Shown here one piece after another: positions 57,491-64,000 of a DNA stretch of 64,000 nucleotides. Origin of the DNA: Linyphia triangularis (lineage: Eukaryota; Arthropoda; Arachnida; Araneae; Linyphiidae); assembly GCA_963978545.1 (NCBI GenBank), contig OZ021726.1, positions 57,276,959 through 57,340,958 on the forward strand, in the 5' to 3' direction. The notes below the pieces were generated by a model. That model was not told the origin of the DNA. It made no database searches and saw nothing but the letters and a program-made list of their open reading frames with translations. The first letter of the stretch is position 1, and each line of letters begins with the position of its first letter. The translations under genes and the position numbers were made by a program.

Positions 57491-59278
57491 CTAGCTGAAT
57501 ACCCGTGCTGCGCTACGAAATTTTACCATTAGCATTTTAGCGATCAAAAGACATTCATGTATTCTACACTTCACACGTTTGCCCCCATTTCGATCCCGAC
57601 AAATTGACTTATCAAAATAGGAACTTTCCTTTGTTGACATTTTAAACGAAATTTATAATTGTGAATAGTAAACTGGAATAGTTTATTGTGTTTATGTTTG
57701 CTCTTAGTTCTAAATTTCAAAGTAGTAGCTATATTGGAATTAAGTTAATTAGACATTAAGTTAATCCTCGTATAGTTTCAATGTTGCGTCGTCTTTTCAT
57801 CCCTCAAAAATTCGTTAATCGATATTGGAATGACTTATTTTTTTAACATTTGCAAAAAATATCAGAAAAATGACTTCATTGGAAGAGGAACATTCGGATA
57901 TCCCACGTTTGGAACATTTAACCCCTTTTCGACCCCTTAAAGTTGGTTAATCGAGAACAGAATAGCTTAAATTTTCTATGTTTAATCTTTTTTGACATTT
58001 GTACCAAATTTCCGAGTTGTGACCATATGGGAAGTGGTACATTCGAATATTCCTCGTTTGGAACGTTTAACCCCTTTTCCACCCCTTGATCCACCCGAGA
58101 TCGGAATAGTTTACTTTTTCTGCGTTTGTCTTTATTGATATTCATACCAGTTTTCAGAATTGTGAAAATATGAGAAGTAGGACATTCGAATATATCGCTC
58201 GTTTGGAACGTTTGACCCCTTTTTGACCTCTTAAAGTGGGTTAATCGAGATCGGAATAGCTTACTTTTTCTATGTTTACCATTGTTGACATTTGTACCAA
58301 TTTTTAGAATTGTGACCATATGGGAAGTGGTACATTCGAATATCCCTCGTTTGGAACGTTTAACCCCTTTTTGACCTCTTAGAGTGGGTAAATAGAGATC
58401 GGAATAGCTTACTTTTTATACGTTTGTTTTTGTTGATACTTGCACCAGATTTCAGAGTTGTGACGAAAGGGGAAGTAGGACATTTGAATATCCGTCGTTT
58501 GGAACGTTTAACCCCTGTTCCACCCCTTAAAGTGGGTTAATCGAGATCGGAATAACTTACTTTTTCTTCGTTTGTCTTTATTGATATTCTCACCAATTTT
58601 TAGAGTTGTGACGAAATGAGAAGTAGGACATTTGAATATTCCTCGTTTGGAACGTTTAACCCCTTTTCGAGCCCTTAAAGTGGGTTAATCGAGATCGGAA
58701 TAGCTTACTTTTTCTATGTTTACTATTGTTAATATTTGTACCAATTTTTAGAGTTGTGACCAAATGGGAAGTAGGATATTCGAATGTCCCTCGTTTGGAA
58801 CGTTTAACCCCTTTTCGACCCCTTAAAGTGGGTTAATCGAGATCGGAATAGTTTACTTTTTCTATTTTTACCATTGTTGATATTTGTGCCGATTTTCAGA
58901 GTTGTGACTATGTGGGAAGTAGGATATTCGAATGTCCCTCGTTTGGAACGTTTAACCCCTTTTCGACCCCTTAAAGTGGGTTAATCGAGATCGGAATAGT
59001 TTACTTTTTCTATTTTTACCATTGTTGATATTTGTGCCGATTTTCAGAGTTGTGACTATGTGGGAAGTAGGATTTTCGAATGTTCCCCGTTTGGAACGTT
59101 TAACCCCTTTTCGACTCCTTAAAGTGGGTTAATCGACATCGGAATAGCTTACTTTTTCTATTTTTACCATTGTTGATATTTGTGCCGATTTTCAGAGTTG
59201 TGACTATGTGGGAAGTGGGAGAATTAGTGATGAGTGAGTCAGTGAGTGAGTGAGGGCTTTGCCTTATATACATAGAGA
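57491..59278 (+). mobile_element. Helentron-like element with nine ~147-bp units
   Basis: A 1788-bp insertion between AAA and TTGAAG, with no target duplication (copy A reads TATTAAATTGAAGATTG). The left end is CTAGCTGAATACCCGTGCTG. The interior is a tandem array with GTTTGGAACGTTTAACCCC recurring every ~147 bp from 57908 to 59088. The right end is GTGAGTGAGGGCTTTGCC then TATATACATAGAGA. Absence of a target duplication, terminal minisatellites and the ACCCGTGC start suggest a non-autonomous Helitron/Helentron relative. This is inference. A fragment lies at 702-934. Confidence 0.7.
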
Positions 59279-60510
59279 TTGAAGATTGTGTACTAAGTGA
59301 TTATGATTGATTAATCAAATGATCACATACTGAACATATTATCTGTCACTCATAGAGATAAAATATTCGTAACAATTACTCCCAGGTTGAATTTATTTAT
59401 CTATTTGATAGAGATAGAATATAATGCATTTTATTTGAGAAAATTATGAGCAACGTCTGCCTGATTTCAGACTTAATTTATTCAGTAACTTTTTCGAGAT
59501 GGCATATCTCGAAGGATGGTTCTATGTTCTATGCATGACCGGATATGAATTATTCTTCCATACTATAATTTTATTTTTTCAACTAAAAGTTTGTCCAATA
59601 GAAATAGATTTGGCCAGTAAGTCTGTTAAATAACTACTCTAAAAAGATAGATTGAATGTTGTAAACTGTCAATTTTTCAACTGGTCACTTGTATGTTCTT
59701 ACTATCGATTTAGTGAAAATTACGTATTCTTTCACAACCACAAAACATTAAATAGGTTAATTCATCAGTAAATAATCTCATTAAGTCCATTCAACCTTAT
59801 TCATTCACTATCCGAGCAAAATTACGATTTCTTATGTTGTTCATTGTCTCTTACATGATAACATACACAAACGTAAGCTTCATCTACATTTTTTAAATAC
59901 AATTTGGATAAACTAAAATATGTATTGTTCGAAAAAGTTAAGGGAAAAAAAAAAATTGGATAGATTTTTAGTTTTAAGACTCCAAATAAAGACTTTTCTT
60001 CTTACTATTTTCTACACTTTAAAATTTTTTTTTTCTCGTGGAGTTGTCTAAAAGAATAAGCAATGAATTGTATTAAATTTATAATATGATTATACATTTT
60101 GTATTTCTATACATTTCTTTGAATTTTAAAATTGATTCACAATCGGCAAAAAAAAATTAACTATAGTACCTTTTTTCGATTAAAAAAAAAAAAAAACCCT
60201 CTAACAATAGGTATTCGTTTTTCGTCAATAGATTTCACAACCTTTTAATATTTCATAAAAAAGATATCGAAGAAAATTTCACACGTTTTTAATTCGCTGT
60301 AATTACATAAATGCAAGTGTGGTGCTCAGTAAATAAGACTTCCAAACAAATATTCAATTGAAAATATATTGTGATTAATTAAATCGTAAAGGATTTCATA
60401 TAATCAGATACTTAATCAAATTTGAAATATTGGACGTAGGAATATAATGAAATGTTTTGGTGTTTATGAATAAAAAATATGAGATACATTAGAAAACTAA
60501 AGCGATTTCA
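59279..60510. other. AT-rich non-coding DNA (copy B)
   Basis: Collinear with 22335-23560. No gene recognised. Confidence 0.5.
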
Positions 60511-61037
60511 TTGAATTTAGAGGTTCAAGAGATAATTACTTACACAAAAGTACAGAATTTAATACGTAAAGAAAGTTAAATTTGATTAAAAAGTTACGTA
60601 ATTACTTCTTCGACAACAGAATCCTTAACATCCAAATTGTATTTCATAAGACACATTATTTAATTTCTTACTGATGATATTTTTTGCCGCTGTAAATTAA
60701 AACGCATCTGTGATACCTCCCCTTATTAAGTTTATTGATAATCGCTAATTGTTTCTTTGAATTAAATGTTGCACGCCGAGTTTATCGGAAGACGCTTTGG
60801 ACAAATAATTAGAAAGCCCCGATAAGAAGACAATTAGAAATTTCCCTGAATAATTACCCATTATTCTTTAGTGATTCGCGTTTAAAATCTTTGGCCATTC
60901 TCCTGCTTTCTCCTAAATTGAACATTCACGAATATAATTGATATTAAAAGAACTTTTAATGAAAGAATCATTTTCGTTTTTTCCCCTGTAATTATACAAG
61001 TTTTCTGCCTTGCGGTTAGTTGAAATTAAATAGAAAA
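60511..61037. promoter_or_regulatory. 527-bp block identical to copy A
   Basis: Counterpart of 23561-24087 with no base difference, ending at the point where the TA repeat length diverges. Confidence 0.5.
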
Positions 61038-61439
61038 AAAAAATATATATATATAAATGTTTTCTTAGTGTAATAGGTATGAGGGGTTGATTTATGTTGT
61101 ATTATTTTCATCAAAAAAAAGTTTTGTTTGTTAACTTTTACGCAACAAGTATTATTTTATTATCACGACCATTATAAAACTAGACATTAATATAAATTAT
61201 AATTTGTTGAGAAATTTGCAACCTAATTTTTCTAAATTGAAATACACGATGTTCATAATTGAAATTCTCCTTTTGTTTGCTTTCTCTGAAATTTATAATA
61301 ATTATATTATACAAATTTCTATACCTACTACCGAGGTCTTAAGAAAATTATATTCGAAGAAAAGAAAATGTAAGCATTAAATAAAATTAGAGGCCCGTAA
61401 GCAGTCCGTGCTTTTTGGATTGCTAAAGGAATTACTTTT

Positions 61440-62165
61440 TACTTTCAATTACCCATATGTATGCATAGGGTAATGAAAGTATAGTATTCGGTTAAGAAAA
61501 AAAAAAGAAAAAAAAAGATCGATTTCCCCCCCCCCCTTCCCCCCCCCCCCCCGCATTTCTCCATGTTTTGGAACATCTTGATTTCAAAAAAGTAATCTAA
61601 AAAAATGTGTGTCTGTGGTCAGCATAACTCCCGAACAAATTGACCTACGATGTTCAAATTTGGTGTGCGGGTTGGTAATGGCACAGGATATACCTATTAA
61701 GGTTTTCGTCAAAATTAGCTGCCATTGAAAAATCATGTTTTTCAGTAATTGCTAAAAAACGGCTTTAACGATTTTTTATGTGCTAATGCCTCTTAAGGTG
61801 TTCTAAACATCCCCACATCCGAAATTCCCGTAAAAATGCTCTAATGCCGTAAAAAGATGAAAAACGAATGCCTTCAACACAGAGTTCTCTTTACCTGAGC
61901 ATACCTCATCAACGATCGTTTTTTCTTCTCTGCCTAGTTTCAGTTACAAGAAAGAGTTATATAAGACTTATTGAAAAGTATATCGCCCAAATCATTATTT
62001 TGGCTTTTTTTTTTTAAAGCCCACACAAGAATTATCGCAAAAAATACCGACAAACTGGCCACTTTTGCACAATGAATGATGAAAATATAAAAATGGTAAA
62101 TTATACAAATCCAAGTCAGTATCATAGAGTAATTGAAAGTTGTGCAATGTTCCACATCCCTAGTT
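61440..62165 (+). repeat. Full-length R1 interspersed repeat
   Basis: The most complete R1 copy. The start carries an imperfect palindrome (ACTTTCAATTACCC facing GGGTAATGAAAGT around ATATGTATGCATA). The end reads GAAAGTTGTGCAATGTTCCACATCCCTAG. It contains a C-rich run at 61526-61553. No coding capacity and no recognised superfamily. The right edge of the duplication lies inside it. Confidence 0.75.
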
Positions 62166-62316
62166 TGGAAGTTAACCAGAGTTAGATATTGCATTCTATT
62201 GCTAAGAGATTTAAGATCCTCAGGTTTTCTCAACGTACTTAAATTGTGTTTTTTTCTTTTTCTGTGCTCTATTTACTGTATACTGTTTCAATTTCCCAAA
62301 ATGTTTTAATTGTTCC

Positions 62317-62360
<44 letters not shown>

Positions 62361-63512
62361 CGAAGGAGCTTTTAAACTGGTCATTGTACTTTACTTTAAA
62401 TTACTAAACTTTACTTTATTTACATTGTAACATTGATCAATTTTGGTGTCATAAAAAGGGAGAAAAAATATCGTTTCAAAATAAACACTGTTCGGAAATT
62501 GTTTTTACAACCAGACGGAAATATGGCACTTTAAAAGCTTATTCGGAAATTTCGTTATAAGGTTATCTTGGCACGTATAATCCTATCAGGAAATATCTAA
62601 ATAAAGTTTTAGAACAAAAAGAATCTGCTAAAGTTTTAAGTACCTGTACTTTAATTTTCGTCTTTGATGAGTCGTTCATGAAGAGAACTTTTTAACATAT
62701 ATATTTTTTTATTGTGTAAAGATTTTTTTTCTGTGATCTCAGCAGAGAGCACACAAAATTTGACGAAGATCTATTGAATAATACAGGCCCTAGATGCTCT
62801 AAATATGGAAACTTTAACTAAGGACACCTTGTACATTAATTTAAAGTAGAAATCTTGTACTTCAAAGTTGGATATATTGTTTTCCAAGCAACCTATGAAA
62901 CTATAATTCATGTGAGTTTATAGGAAAGTGAAATAAAATTTTGTTTGTAGTCATCGTACTTTACCGAAAAGCAAAGGCGATACATTTAAATGAGCAATTA
63001 GAACCACTAAACGAATCGCTTTTGCGATCATTCAGCAATTCGTGTTTTAAAATCGCAATCATTGTAAACATTTCCGCTTCCACGATCACAAACCTTTTCC
63101 CTCTTCGAAACATTGTGACTGAAAACCATTTGAAAGTATAATCAGAATGATGATAAATTCTGAAAGTATTATAGTTCCAACGCTGGCTTAATGAGCGTTG
63201 CGATTGCAAGTGACACATCAATTAAACTCATGGACATTGGAAATGCTATGTCAATATTAGTGTTGGTTGTAACCAGTCCAGAGCTAACATAACAAATTAA
63301 GTAGATCATCCCGTGAAACTTCAGAATTCAAAGACACATTAAACAGAATTTGTTCAGTCGGGTTACTAGCTTTTGAATGGAGCACGAATCGAAATCTTTT
63401 CTGGAAAACTCGCCAAATATCGCCAATCACTAAAGTGCAACATTATTTCGTTTCTATTGTACCGAGTAGCTTTTATTAAATTGGCACTGTATATAACAAT
63501 TCGAGCCTGTGT
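62166..63512. other. AT-rich DNA, nothing recognised
   Basis: It contains a run of 39 T at 62320-62358. Short open frames near 62941-63221 overlap on opposite strands and have no domain. Confidence 0.45.
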
Positions 63513-63606
63513 AAACAAACAAACAAACAAACAAACAAACAAACAAACAAACAAACAAACAAACAAACAAACAAACAAACAAACAAACAAACAAACAAAC
63601 AAACAA
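63513..63606. repeat. (AAAC)n microsatellite
   Basis: About 23 tandem AAAC units. The long frames across it on both strands are artefacts of the repeat. Confidence 0.98.
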
Positions 63607-64000
63607 ATAAATATTTTTAAATCTTGGTGTACGTAATATTGAAACAATGAGAAAATGACGCCTAATTTTATATGGTTTCTTTTCTTCAGATATTTTCCCG
63701 ATGTCTAAATAGTAAGTATGTACGCAATTTTAAGATAATACCACATAATATCTGGACATGCTAGAACTTTAAACGTAGCACTTTATATTGCCTGTAATAT
63801 ACTTGTACTGATTAATCTCCATGGATTGAGTTACCTTCTAAAATACATAGCAAATTGTTTGAAAATGATCAATGCACATATTACGTCCAAGTATTGTTTT
63901 AAAGGCGTATTAAAAAGTATTTTTAAATTGTTAAATTTGCGATAATTTTACTTTTCCGACAAAAAAAGTTGCTAACTTTAGCAAACTTTTTCAAGTTTTA
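63607..64000. other. AT-rich DNA, nothing recognised
   Basis: No feature recognised up to the window end. Confidence 0.4.

Larger units (their letters stand above)
36647..61560 (+). repeat. Segmental duplication copy B
   Basis: Direct repeat of 995-24654. Additions are the LTR element 38857-41368, the complete-length Tc1, the Kolobok-like element 49040-52872, the segment 54022-55660 and the Helentron-like element 57491-59278. This copy runs directly into single-copy exons c and d, so it carries the 5' part of the longer gene. Confidence 0.93.

Noticed and set aside
57880..59230. Regular direct repeats suggesting a CRISPR array
   Set aside because: The ~147-bp units are contiguous and similar throughout, with no short repeat/unique spacer pattern and a eukaryotic context.
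63366..63647. Frames of repeated CLFV or NKQT residues
   Set aside because: They are translations of the AAAC microsatellite.

Overview
The window is AT-rich, intron-rich animal nuclear DNA packed with transposons. The transposon set (a Tc1 with CACTATCTGG ends, Ty3-type LTR elements, Kolobok/THAP, hAT, piggyBac-type MITEs, tRNA-derived SINEs) and the TATA/TCAGT promoter of one LTR element point to an arthropod. My best guess is a spider, but that is inference. There are no bacterial-type genes, no rRNA or standalone tRNA genes and no CRISPR array.

The main structure is a direct tandem segmental duplication. About 24-25 kb at 995-24654 (copy A) recurs at 36647-61560 (copy B) in the same orientation, with roughly 12 kb of single-copy DNA between. 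By eye the copies differ by a few percent. Most length differences are later insertions or deletions. Copy A alone has a Ty3-type retrotransposon (14926-20878), a 2.67-kb insertion inside a Tc1 remnant, and longer simple repeats. Copy B alone has a 2.5-kb LTR element (38857-41368), a more complete Tc1, a Kolobok-like element with a nested hAT (49040-52872), a Helentron-like tandem-repeat element (57491-59278), and a 1.64-kb segment with a GC-rich putative regulatory core (54022-55660).

The recognisable host gene is on the minus strand. Reading down from high coordinates: a signal-peptide exon (47739-48658), exon a (45313-45495), exon b (37476-37649), exon c (35867-36136) and a large exon d (31346-32704). 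Exons a to d are all multiples of three, all in phase 1, and join without frame breaks. They encode two atypical Ig-like domains, a furin-like basic site, an Asn/Leu-rich short-period repeat region and a nidogen-type EGF module. The product should be a secreted or matrix protein. Copy A repeats only the first three visible exons (11713-12965, 9287-9469, 1824-1997), so it is a 5' partial duplicate unless its remaining exons lie left of the window. The signal-peptide exon differs between copies mostly by amino-acid-changing substitutions and carries 8 versus 1 units of a 48-bp repeat.

The single-copy spacer (24655-36646) holds a 674-bp foldback hairpin, a piggyBac-type MITE, a hAT MITE, a set of nested inverted repeats with mariner remnants, diverged ~150-bp tandem repeats, and exons c and d. 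The right end (61561-64000) holds an interspersed repeat and simple repeats. No gene was recognised there.
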